DNA from: Planctomycetaceae bacterium
GTDB taxonomy: Bacteria; Planctomycetota; Planctomycetia; Pirellulales; Thermoguttaceae
NCBI GenBank assembly: GCA_003509805.1
Contig: DOMV01000474.1
Span: 1 to 13,255 of the forward strand
DNA: 13,255 bases
Direction of reading: 5' to 3'
In this document: in pieces, positions 1 to 6,395 of the stretch
Position numbering within the stretch: position 1 is the stretch's first letter
Layout: each line of letters opens with the position of its first letter
Translations under genes and position numbers: made by a program
The notes under the pieces: generated by a model
Told to the model about the DNA's origin: nothing
What the model saw: the letters and a program-made list of their open reading frames with translations, nothing else
Database searches by the model: none

Positions 1-792
1 GTGTTCATGGGCGTCGAAGACATTCGCCGTCAACAACCGAACGTGTTGCGGATGGAACTGCTGGGAGCGGAAGTCGTACCCGTCGAGTCCGGGACGGGTA
101 CGCTCAAAGATGCCATGAACGAGACGTTACGATATTGGAGCGAAGTCGTCGACGACACGTTTTACGTGGTTGGAACCGTGGCCGGACCGCATCCGTATCC
201 GCTCATGGTGCGTGAGTTTCAGAAAATTATCGGCCAAGAAGCTCGACGGCAAATGCTGGAGCAGACGGGCAAGCTTCCGGACGGCGTGATTGCGGCGGTG
301 GGCGGCGGCAGCAACGCGATGGGCATGTTTTATCCTTTTATCGACGATCCCGTCGCGCTGCTCGGCGTCGAAGCGGCGGGACGAGGTTTGGAAACCGGCG
401 AACACGCGGCGTCGTTGAACTGCGGCACGCTCGGCGTCCTCCACGGCGCGAAGTCGATGTTGCTCCAGGACGGGTACGGGCAGGTCCGCGAAGCGTATTC
501 GGTTTCGGCGGGACTCGACTATCCCGGCGTCGGCCCGGAACACGCCATGTTGCAGAAAATCGGACGCGTCCGTTATGAAACGATTACCGACGGCGAAGCG
601 CTCGAAGCGTTTCAAACCCTCTGCCGCCTGGAAGGGATCATCCCGGCCCTGGAAAGCTCCCATGCGTTGGCCCAGGCATTCAAGGAGGCCGGAAAATTCG
701 AACGCATTCTCGTTTGCCTTTCCGGTCGCGGCGATAAAGACCTTCAGCATGTTTCGCGACATATCGCCAAAGAAAAGGAGGTGAGATCATGA
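1..792 (+). CDS. trpB: Tryptophan synthase beta chain, 3' part (5' end outside window)
   Basis: TrpB is the PLP-dependent beta subunit that condenses indole with L-serine to give L-tryptophan, in a cytoplasmic alpha2-beta2 complex with TrpA. About 263 codons are present. The family is near 400 residues, so roughly the first third, including the PLP-binding lysine, lies upstream. Visible motifs, numbered from the window start, are the PLP-phosphate loop GGGSNA at 101-106, the segment YPGVGPEHA near residues 174-182, EGIIPALESSHA near 215, and CLSGRGDKD at 239-247, whose serine contacts the PLP ring nitrogen in this family. The GTG at position 1 is an internal valine codon: the protein opens inside the conserved FMGxEDIRRQ stretch. 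The stop codon overlaps the trpA start (ATGA), which indicates translational coupling in a trp operon. The identification is very secure. Confidence 0.97.
   Translation: MFMGVEDIRRQQPNVLRMELLGAEVVPVESGTGTLKDAMNETLRYWSEVVDDTFYVVGTVAGPHPYPLMVREFQKIIGQEARRQMLEQTGKLPDGVIAAVGGGSNAMGMFYPFIDDPVALLGVEAAGRGLETGEHAASLNCGTLGVLHGAKSMLLQDGYGQVREAYSVSAGLDYPGVGPEHAMLQKIGRVRYETITDGEALEAFQTLCRLEGIIPALESSHALAQAFKEAGKFERILVCLSGRGDKDLQHVSRHIAKEKEVRS
775..784 (+). promoter_or_regulatory. Strong Shine-Dalgarno of trpA inside the end of trpB
   Basis: The 10-mer AAGGAGGTGA is the exact complement of the usual 16S rRNA 3' tail. It lies 4 nt before the trpA ATG at 789 and sits within the last codons of trpB. It fixes the trpA start and shows that this organism can use canonical SD initiation, unlike most other genes in this window. 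Confidence 0.9.
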
Positions 793-1598
793 ACCGATTG
801 ATGAAAACATTCGCAACGACACGAAATGAAAACCGCGCCGCGCTGATCGGCTACATGACGGCGGGCGATCCGGGTTTGGAACAATCGTTTGAAATTCTGG
901 ATGCCGCCTGCGGAGCCGGTTTGGACGTCTTGGAACTCGGGATACCCTTTTCCGATCCGACCGCCGACGGTCCCGTCATCCAGCGTGCGGCGTCACGCGC
1001 CCTCCGTGCCGGCATGACGCTTGAAAAAGGAATCGATCTCGTTCGGCGTTTACGGGAACGCCATGAGTTGCCGATCATCCTGTTTTCGTACTACAACCCG
1101 ATTCTCGCAATGGGGAACAAGCGATTCGTTGCGGAAGCCGCCCTCGCCGGAGCGGACGGGGTGTTGGTCGTCGATTTACCGAGCGAAAAGTCGGATGAAA
1201 TCATGCGCCATGTCGAACCGCCGCACGCGTTTTCGTTCATTCGACTGATCGCCCCGACGACCGATCCCACACGTCGTCGTGAAATCCTGAAACGGTCGGA
1301 CGGGTTCGTCTACGTCGTTTCACGGCAAGGCGTGACCGGCGTCGGCAAGATCGACTGGAACGCCGTTTCCGATGAAATGAAAGCATTACGAAAGGAAACA
1401 ACCGTTCCGCTTTGTATCGGCTTCGGCATTGCGACGCCGGAAGACGTCGCCGCGGCTTCGAGCATCGCCGACGGAGTCATCATCGGCAGCGCCTTTCAAA
1501 AGCGAATCGAAGAAAATCCGGTGGCGACCGGGGAGATCATCGCCGGTTTTATCAGGTCGCTAAAGAAGTATACCGCAAACGGGCGGGAAACGCCTTGA
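789..1598 (+). CDS. trpA: Tryptophan synthase alpha chain
   Basis: TrpA cleaves indole-3-glycerol phosphate to indole and glyceraldehyde 3-phosphate and channels the indole to TrpB. The 269-residue TIM-barrel protein has the usual length. Both catalytic residues fall at their standard numbers: Glu49 in LELGIPFSDP and Asp60 in the following TADGP. Other signatures are GYMTAGDPG at 21-29, the segment ADGVLVVDLP, the flexible-loop motif SRQGVTGVG, and the phosphate-binding GFGIATPEDV near the C-terminus. The start is set by the 4-bp overlap with trpB and by the strong SD just upstream. It is probably the last gene of the operon, because a 368-bp gap with a new promoter follows. No U-tracted terminator is obvious after the stop. 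Confidence 0.98.
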   Translation: MNRLMKTFATTRNENRAALIGYMTAGDPGLEQSFEILDAACGAGLDVLELGIPFSDPTADGPVIQRAASRALRAGMTLEKGIDLVRRLRERHELPIILFSYYNPILAMGNKRFVAEAALAGADGVLVVDLPSEKSDEIMRHVEPPHAFSFIRLIAPTTDPTRRREILKRSDGFVYVVSRQGVTGVGKIDWNAVSDEMKALRKETTVPLCIGFGIATPEDVAAASSIADGVIIGSAFQKRIEENPVATGEIIAGFIRSLKKYTANGRETP

Positions 1599-1966
1599 AT
1601 ACCGGCCGGGAACGAAGCGGAGCGCCGTGACCGGAATACGCGCCCGAGTACGTCGTGTATTCCGCTAACAGCCTGAAACGACGGCCTGAAACGGTTCCCG
1701 CGAACAATCGCTTGTTGTGCAACCCTGTATTTGCAATCATTTTTGCGATTTGCAAGGGCGTTGCGGCGAGTGAGTGCGACAAGCCGTCTGCACCTAACCA
1801 TCAATTTCACCGCGTTTCCGGTATACGTCGGGACCTTTCGTCGTTTCTTGACAATCCGGCCGGCACATCCAATAATTGGTCGGGAGGTTGATCCCCGCTT
1901 CCTGACGGGCGCGGCTCCGACCCCGAAAGTGACTTTTTGCCAACAGGCCCCTTTCGCATTCATATC
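1599..1966. other. Intergenic region between trpA and the SDR gene
   Basis: This 368-bp gap holds no convincing gene. It contains two inverted repeats. One is 8 bp (CGGAATAC at 1632-1639 with GTATTCCG at 1657-1664, 17-nt loop). The other is a small AT-rich hairpin at 1731-1755 built on TTGCAA arms. Neither is followed by a T-run, so neither is a standard terminator. The 3' part holds a good promoter (1848-1876). Short open frames across the region on both strands have no recognisable sequence and no SD, and I treat them as non-coding. Confidence 0.6.
1848..1876 (+). promoter_or_regulatory. Sigma70-type promoter for the SDR gene
   Basis: A perfect -35 box TTGACA (1848-1853) is followed by a 17-bp spacer and the -10 box AATAAT (1871-1876), which matches 5 of 6 consensus bases. 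Transcription would start near 1883 and leave a leader of about 85 nt before the ATG at 1967. This is inferred from sequence only, but the match and spacing are good. Confidence 0.7.
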
Positions 1967-2929
1967 ATGCACAATTATCTCATCACCGGCGGGGCGGGAT
2001 TCATCGGCTCGTATTTGGCGGAACGGCTTCTGCATGAAGGACATAAAATTACGGTTGTCGATGATCTTTCGACCGGTCGTTGGTCCAATATCGCGCACCT
2101 GGAATCCGATCCGGATTTTCGCGCCGTCGTCGCTTCGGCGGATGATGTGAAATTGATGGGAGACGAAATTCCGCGACACTCCTTCATTTTTCATCTCGCC
2201 AGTGCCGTCGGTGTTCAACTGGTCGTCGACCGGCCCGTCGAAACCGTTCAACGGATCGTCCGGACAACCGATGTCATCGTCGAACTGGCCGCCCGATTCC
2301 GCCGCCCGGTCCTGCTGACCTCGACCAGCGAAGTTTACGGAAAGTCCGAAGCGATCCCGTTTTCCGAAGACGCCGATACGGTGATGGGCCCCACCTCCAA
2401 ACGACGCTGGGCCTACGCCTGCGCGAAAGCGCTCGACGAGTTTTTAATGCTTGCCCATTACCGGCAAACGAGTCTTCCCGTTTATATCGCCCGGCTTTTC
2501 AACACGGTCGGCCCCCGGCAATCCGGCAGTTACGGGATGGTGTTGCCCCGTTTCATCGACGCGGCTTTGAAGGGGGAAGCGATCTCCGTGTTCGGCAGCG
2601 GCGAACAATCCCGTTGTTTTTGCAGCGTCCACGACATCATCGACGGTTTGGTCGCCCTGTCGCGCTGTCCCGCGGCCGTCGGCAACGTGGTCAATCTCGG
2701 CAGCGACGAGGAAATTACCGTATGGCAACTTGCCCAGCGCGTCGTTCGCCTGACCGGCTCCCATTCCCCGATCGTCCGGGTTCCCTACGAAAAAGCCTAC
2801 GGTCCCGGCTTTGACGACATGATGCGACGTATTCCCGACTTGCGGCGCGCGCGGGACCTGATCGGTTGGAATCCCGCATACCGCCTTGACGATATCATCC
2901 GTCAAATCATTGCCGATCGTACCCGGTGA
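1967..2929 (+). CDS. Extended SDR nucleotide-sugar epimerase/decarboxylase (UXS/ArnA-like)
   Basis: This is a cytoplasmic NAD-dependent enzyme of the extended short-chain dehydrogenase/reductase family acting on nucleotide sugars. From the ATG at 1967 it has 320 residues, the usual length. The Rossmann motif GGAGFIG is at 8-14, the NAD-ribose acidic residue is in VVDDLSTG (about Asp32), and the catalytic set is Thr120/Ser121 with Tyr150 and Lys154 (YACAK). Ser121-Glu122 in TSTSEVYG, the RWAYxxxK context and an Arg in GSGEQSRCF resemble UDP-glucuronate decarboxylases (UXS, ArnA C-domain). UDP-glucose 4-epimerase activity cannot be excluded. An in-frame TTG at 1937 would add ten residues ahead of the Rossmann strand and is less likely. 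No SD precedes either start. The gene has its own promoter, and glgC lies downstream behind a separate one. Family call is about 0.95; exact substrate is about 0.4. Confidence 0.92.
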   Translation: MHNYLITGGAGFIGSYLAERLLHEGHKITVVDDLSTGRWSNIAHLESDPDFRAVVASADDVKLMGDEIPRHSFIFHLASAVGVQLVVDRPVETVQRIVRTTDVIVELAARFRRPVLLTSTSEVYGKSEAIPFSEDADTVMGPTSKRRWAYACAKALDEFLMLAHYRQTSLPVYIARLFNTVGPRQSGSYGMVLPRFIDAALKGEAISVFGSGEQSRCFCSVHDIIDGLVALSRCPAAVGNVVNLGSDEEITVWQLAQRVVRLTGSHSPIVRVPYEKAYGPGFDDMMRRIPDLRRARDLIGWNPAYRLDDIIRQIIADRTR

Positions 2930-3050
2930 CGGTCTCCGTATCCGTTTTCGTTCCCGTTGCAAAACGGCTGCGCCGGGAAAACATCGCAGTGACGGGAAAA
3001 CGGCGCCCGACAAAATTCGAGGGCCGCCACCTTATCTTTTTTGAAAAACA

Positions 3051-3059
3051 TGATACAAT
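3051..3059 (+). promoter_or_regulatory. Extended -10 promoter element upstream of glgC
   Basis: TGATACAAT fits the extended -10 pattern TGn followed by TATAAT with one mismatch. The matching -35 region, around 3031-3037, is poor (TTATCT at 16-bp spacing is the best option), as is usual for extended -10 promoters. The transcript would start near 3066, giving a leader of about 95 nt. It lies in an AT-rich island in otherwise GC-rich DNA. Confidence 0.5.
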
Positions 3060-3146
3060 AAAATCGCGACGATGAAGACACGGCACGATAAACCGGGGGT
3101 CGCCGGAGGTCGGTAGTGCATCCAGGGAGAGCATCCATACGCCATT

Positions 3147-3152
3147 GAGGAG
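3147..3152 (+). promoter_or_regulatory. Shine-Dalgarno that decides the glgC start
   Basis: GAGGAG lies 8 nt before the ATG at 3161, which is ideal spacing. It supports that ATG over the in-frame TTG at 3155, only 2 nt from the SD. Confidence 0.8.
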
Positions 3153-3160
3153 ATTTGCCC

Positions 3161-4420
3161 ATGCCCAGAAAAGACGTTCTCGCATTGGTTCTCGCCGGAG
3201 GGAAAGGGGCGCGGCTGGACCCGTTGACGCGCGATCGCGCCAAGCCGGCCGTTCCATTCGGGGGATGTTACCGGATCGTCGATTTCACGCTCTCCAATTG
3301 CTACAACAGCGGTCTGCGTAAGATACTGCTTTTGACGCAATACAAGGCGATGAGCCTCGATCGGCATCTTTCACTCGGCTGGGCACGGTATTTTTGTCGT
3401 GAAATGGGCGAATTCGTCGACGTCGTTCCGCCTCAACACCGGATCGACGAAAGCTGGTATCTCGGGACCGCCGACGCCGTTTATCAAAACATCTACACCA
3501 TTGAAAAAGAACGACCGCGATACCTGATCGTGCTGGCCGGGGATCATATCTACAAGATGAATTACCGCAAGATGATCCACCACCACATCACGACGGGGGC
3601 GCTGGCCACGGTCGCCGCCCTCGAAGTTCCGGTCGAACTGGCCCGCGGACAATTCGGAGTCATGGAAGTCGATACGAACAACCGCGTCCTGGGTTTCGAA
3701 GAAAAGCCGGACGATCCGAAAACGTTGCCGGGCCATCCCGGGAAATGTCTCGCTTCCATGGGCGTCTACGTGTTCACCGCCAAGGATATCTACGAACGGC
3801 TCTGCCGCGACGCGACCGTCAAGGGCAGCAAACACGATTTCGGAACAAATATCATTCCCTCGATGATCGATAGCGGAAACGTGTACGCGTTCCCGTTTCT
3901 CGACGAAAACAAGACGAACTCGGCCGAGCGATTCAACAGGCCCGCGTACTGGCGGGACGTCGGGACGCTCGACGCTTATTACGAGGCGAACATGGACCTG
4001 GTCAGCGTCGATCCGCTCCTGAACCTGTACGACGAGGACTGGGCAATCTACACGCACCACCCGAACTGTCCGCCCCCGAAATTCGTGTTCGCCGAACATA
4101 ACCGGCGCGGAACGGCCGTCGACAGCATCATCTGTTCCGGAACGATCCTTTCCGGCGGCGAAGTGGTCCGCAGCATCATCGCCCGCAGCGTCCGGGTCAG
4201 CAGTTACGCGTTGGTCGAGGATTCCATCATTTGCTCGCACGTCACCGTCGGGCGCAACGTCCGCATACGCCGCGCGATTATCGACAAGTACGTCGACATT
4301 CCCGCGGGCACGGAAATCGGATACGACCGGGAACTCGACCTGCGCCGCGGATTTACCGTTACGGAAAACGGGGTCACCGTCATCGCCAAGGCCGACGGCA
4401 ACGATCCGTTTTCGTTGTAA
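3161..4420 (+). CDS. glgC: Glucose-1-phosphate adenylyltransferase (ADP-glucose pyrophosphorylase)
   Basis: GlgC makes ADP-glucose from ATP and glucose 1-phosphate, the committed and allosterically controlled step of bacterial glycogen synthesis. The protein has 419 residues, a typical length. The N-terminal nucleotidyltransferase domain (about 1-290) has the signature LAGGKGARLDPLT at 11-23, the Lys-Pro motif AKPAVPFGG at 27-35, and the Asp-containing LAGDHIYKMNY. GFEEKP and GTLDAYYEANMDL follow. The C-terminal part (about 300-405) is a left-handed beta-helix with hexapeptide-like repeats, from SIICSGTILSGG through VGRNVRIRRAII. The start is fixed by the SD at 3147-3152. No other glycogen gene (glgA, glgB, glgP) is in the window. 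It converges on gspF, 42 bp away. Confidence 0.97.
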   Translation: MPRKDVLALVLAGGKGARLDPLTRDRAKPAVPFGGCYRIVDFTLSNCYNSGLRKILLLTQYKAMSLDRHLSLGWARYFCREMGEFVDVVPPQHRIDESWYLGTADAVYQNIYTIEKERPRYLIVLAGDHIYKMNYRKMIHHHITTGALATVAALEVPVELARGQFGVMEVDTNNRVLGFEEKPDDPKTLPGHPGKCLASMGVYVFTAKDIYERLCRDATVKGSKHDFGTNIIPSMIDSGNVYAFPFLDENKTNSAERFNRPAYWRDVGTLDAYYEANMDLVSVDPLLNLYDEDWAIYTHHPNCPPPKFVFAEHNRRGTAVDSIICSGTILSGGEVVRSIIARSVRVSSYALVEDSIICSHVTVGRNVRIRRAIIDKYVDIPAGTEIGYDRELDLRRGFTVTENGVTVIAKADGNDPFSL

Positions 4421-4462
4421 AGACGGCTCCGTAAAGACGCCTGCCGCTCGAACGGGAATCGG

Positions 4463-5671
4463 TCATCCGACGTCCATCTGGAAGATCGGGAGCAGCAGGG
4501 CGAGGATGATGCCGAAAACCGCCGTGGCCATGCAGAGCAGCATGACCGGTTCGATGAAGCGGATCAACATGTCCATCGTCCGGTCCGTCCGGCGGTCGAT
4601 CGTGTCGGCGATTTTCACCAGAACGCTTTCGAGCGTGTTCGATTCCTCGGCGATCGAGATCATCGCCATCACTTGCGGGGGAACGATCCCGGTTTCCGCC
4701 AGCGGCTTGGAAAGCGGTTCTCCGGCGGAGACGTTCTCGGCCGATTTTCGAACGGCTGCGGCAAGGATCGCGTTGCCGGTCGAATGGCTGCTGATATCGA
4801 GGGCCTTGAGAATCGGAACACCGTTTTCCAAAAGCGTTCCGAGCACCCGGCAAAACCGGCTGACGGCCGTGTCCAGCAACACGCTGCCGAGCACCGGGAT
4901 TTTCAGCTTGTACGTATCGAGAAAACGCCGGCCCGACGGCGTCGCCAACTGGGCCTGAATCAAGACTCCCAAGAGAACGGCCCCGAAAAGCAGGAAGACC
5001 CCGTAGCGAATCACGCATTTGTTCGTTTCCAGCAGCAAGACGGTCAAAACCGGGAGGGAACCGCCTTGGGCCTCCACCTGGTCGAACATCGGCTGGAACA
5101 TCGGGACAAACACGGTCAACAGGACACCGACGATCAGGATCCCGACCGACAGCAGGATCGTCGGATAGACCATCGCAGAAACGATCTTGCCGTTGGTTTC
5201 CGCCTGTCGTTCGAGAAATTTCGCGGTTCGTCGCAGGGCGTCTTCAAGGAACGCCCCCTCGGCCCCGGCACGAATGACGCTCAACGTCAAATCGTTGAAA
5301 ACCGAACCTTGTGCCGCGAAGGCGCGATCAATCGCTTCGCCTTCGGAAATCTGTTCGAGAATGTCGGCGAGCACTTCTTTGAGCACAGGGTGTTCCGTCT
5401 GTTTGACGAGGACCTGAAAGGCCATGAGCACCGGGACGCCGTTGTCGAGCAGATCGGCCAACTGATTCAATGTCGAGGAAACGAGCATCCCGGGCGGATT
5501 CCGGCGAAACCATTTGATTTCGATTTGGCCCTTGCGCGCAAGCTCGACCTTGATGGGAAAGAGCGATTGGCGCGCGAGGATGTCGAGCACTTCCCGTTTC
5601 GTGTCGGCGGCAATCGTTCCCGAGGTGTTTTCTCCGCCGATACTCCGGGCCGTGTAGGAAAAATCAGGCAT
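4463..5671 (-). CDS. gspF: Type II secretion / type IV pilus inner-membrane platform protein (GspF/PilC family)
   Basis: GspF/PilC proteins form the inner-membrane platform that couples the assembly ATPase to pseudopilus or pilus extension. The 402-residue protein has the family's length and layout. The N-terminal segment FSYTARSIGGENTSGTI matches the family start. Two homologous T2SF cytoplasmic domains follow (about 68-190 and 270-395), and there are three hydrophobic segments near 168-190, 220-240 and 372-397. The family's GExSG-type motif is altered in both repeats: GAEGA at 136-140 and AEESNTLE at 341-348. No GspE, GspD or pseudopilin gene is adjacent; the upstream neighbour on this strand encodes an HU-like protein 110 bp away. 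The ATG lacks an SD and sits just after a GC-rich hairpin. GspF and PilC cannot be told apart from sequence alone. Confidence 0.93.
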   Translation of the reverse strand: MPDFSYTARSIGGENTSGTIAADTKREVLDILARQSLFPIKVELARKGQIEIKWFRRNPPGMLVSSTLNQLADLLDNGVPVLMAFQVLVKQTEHPVLKEVLADILEQISEGEAIDRAFAAQGSVFNDLTLSVIRAGAEGAFLEDALRRTAKFLERQAETNGKIVSAMVYPTILLSVGILIVGVLLTVFVPMFQPMFDQVEAQGGSLPVLTVLLLETNKCVIRYGVFLLFGAVLLGVLIQAQLATPSGRRFLDTYKLKIPVLGSVLLDTAVSRFCRVLGTLLENGVPILKALDISSHSTGNAILAAAVRKSAENVSAGEPLSKPLAETGIVPPQVMAMISIAEESNTLESVLVKIADTIDRRTDRTMDMLIRFIEPVMLLCMATAVFGIILALLLPIFQMDVG

Positions 5672-5678
5672 TTTCTAC

Positions 5679-5713
5679 CGAAGCCGGGCGCGCGGCGGAC
5701 GGACTCGGCTTCG
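5679..5713 (-). repeat. GC-rich inverted repeat just upstream of gspF
   Basis: CGAAGCCG and CGGCTTCG form a perfect 8-bp stem around a 19-nt, very GC-rich loop. The structure ends 7 nt before the gspF ATG. It lies between the HU gene and gspF and has no T-run. It could attenuate readthrough or occlude the gspF start; either role is an inference. Confidence 0.5.
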
Positions 5714-5781
5714 ATATGACCGGCAACGTCTTCCCATATCATTCCCGGCTTTCCGCACACCCGTACCGAGGCCGGTCCAAT

Positions 5782-6078
5782 CTATTTCTTTTCGCTTTTG
5801 GCAAGTTCGGCAACGCGCATCTCCATTTCCTTCCCGGGCTTGAACGTCACGACATATTTTTCCTCGACGAAAACCTCTTTGCCCGTTTTCGGATTGCGCG
5901 CCTTGCGCGGAGCACGCCGTTTGACTTCGAAAACCCCGAAATTCCGCAACTCGATCCGTTCCTCTTCGACCAATGTCTGAATGATCGCATCAAAGGTTTT
6001 TTGAACGATTTCTTTGGTTTTCAACTGGGTCAATCCGAGTTCTTCGGAAATGGTTCGTACAATTTCTTTTTTGGTCAC
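5782..6078 (-). CDS. HU/IHF-family DNA-binding protein
   Basis: This is a small nucleoid-associated protein that bends and wraps DNA as a dimer. It has 98 residues, of which about 90 form the bacterial DNA-binding fold. The N-terminal helices (MTKKEIVRTISEELGLTQ) are followed by the signature RNFGVFEVKRRAPRKARNP, which leads into the beta-arm with ARNPKTGKEV, and then VTFKPGKEM. The start is a GTG preceded by AAGGAGAG, which decides it. The acidic, lysine-rich tail (AELAKSEKK) is slightly longer than in E. coli HU. HU and IHF subunits cannot be separated here, so no symbol is given. It has its own sigma70-like promoter and a long leader with a terminator-like hairpin, suggesting control separate from tatC-aroB. 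Confidence 0.95.
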   Translation of the reverse strand: MTKKEIVRTISEELGLTQLKTKEIVQKTFDAIIQTLVEEERIELRNFGVFEVKRRAPRKARNPKTGKEVFVEEKYVVTFKPGKEMEMRVAELAKSEKK

Positions 6079-6083
6079 GTTTA

Positions 6084-6091
6084 CTCTCCTT
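6084..6091 (-). promoter_or_regulatory. Shine-Dalgarno deciding the GTG start of the HU gene
   Basis: Read on the minus strand, AAGGAGAG lies 5 nt before the GTG at 6078. It supports that non-ATG codon as the true start. Confidence 0.8.
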
Positions 6092-6124
6092 GGAAAATGT
6101 CGGAAAAAGAGTCCGTCAAAAAGG

Positions 6125-6149
6125 AACCGTCGTGGAACGATTCACGGTT
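6125..6149 (-). terminator. Terminator-like hairpin in the HU leader
   Basis: AACCGT pairs with ACGGTT (6-bp stem, 13-nt loop with some extra internal pairing). A T-run follows 2 nt later on the minus strand, and the mirror T-run flanks it on the plus strand, so it resembles a weak bidirectional intrinsic terminator. It lies downstream of the HU promoter and about 50 nt before the HU start. That position would make it an attenuator rather than an end-of-operon terminator. The stem is short. Confidence 0.35.
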
Positions 6150-6258
6150 TTTCACGAGGATGTTCCCGGTTCTTTTTCGAAGCGGAACGGCGATAAAAAA
6201 GCCTTCGGCGACACCGGAGCCGGAAAGAGCCGGGACGGCGAACGAACGCACTGATCCA

Positions 6259-6287
6259 AGTCTAAGCCGCAAAAGAGGTAATGTCAA
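6259..6287 (-). promoter_or_regulatory. Sigma70-type promoter for the HU gene
   Basis: On the minus strand, a perfect TTGACA (6287-6282) is followed by a 17-bp spacer and TAGACT (6264-6259), which matches 4 of 6 -10 bases. Initiation near 6252 gives a leader of about 175 nt before the GTG start. Confidence 0.65.
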
Positions 6288-6395
6288 GAGAATCGCGTGT
6301 GAAATCCGTGTTTTTAGAGAAATTTTTCCCATTCTCCCGTTCACGGTTTTCCGGCGTCTGTTTTTCGTCCGCATGTTTCCGGAGGCGGCAATTTT

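Larger units (their letters stand above)
6079..6395. other. Intergenic region between aroB and the HU gene
   Basis: This 317-bp stretch holds the HU promoter (6259-6287), the HU leader with a terminator-like hairpin (6125-6149) and the HU SD (6084-6091). The part next to the aroB stop (6288-6395) shows no clear terminator. A 97-codon open frame on the minus strand spans most of it but looks non-coding: it is arginine- and serine-rich, has no SD, and ends inside the HU ribosome-binding region. Confidence 0.6.

Noticed and set aside
1..3. GTG at position 1 as a gene start
   Set aside because: The translated sequence begins within a conserved internal TrpB segment and lacks the N-terminal third, so this is the window edge.
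1655..1891. 78-codon plus-strand frame in the trpA-SDR gap, plus overlapping minus-strand frames
   Set aside because: There is no SD and no known family. The frame runs across the predicted promoter. Its composition looks like random reading of non-coding DNA.
1937..1966. TTG start adding ten residues to the SDR protein
   Set aside because: Extended SDRs begin just before the GGxGxxG strand, which matches the ATG at 1967. The TTG has no SD.
2942..2967. Inverted repeat CCGTTTT/AAAACGG after the SDR gene as a terminator
   Set aside because: The 7-bp stem is real, but it is AT-rich with a 12-nt loop and no T-run follows, so intrinsic termination is doubtful.
3371..4240. 289-codon minus-strand frame opposite glgC
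   Set aside because: It is the antisense shadow of a well-identified gene in GC-rich DNA. Its valine- and aspartate-rich composition and lack of domains fit that. Similar long shadows opposite flgK, gspF, tatC and flgL were dismissed for the same reason.
5467..5760. 97-codon minus-strand frame covering the HU-gspF gap and the start of gspF
   Set aside because: Most of it overlaps gspF in another frame, and it has no SD or domain.
6081..6374. 97-codon minus-strand open frame between aroB and the HU gene
   Set aside because: It has no SD and no recognisable domain, is rich in Arg and Ser, contains the HU promoter, and ends inside the HU ribosome-binding region. A GTG at 6251 close to the predicted transcription start could make a leaderless 56-codon peptide, but nothing else supports it.
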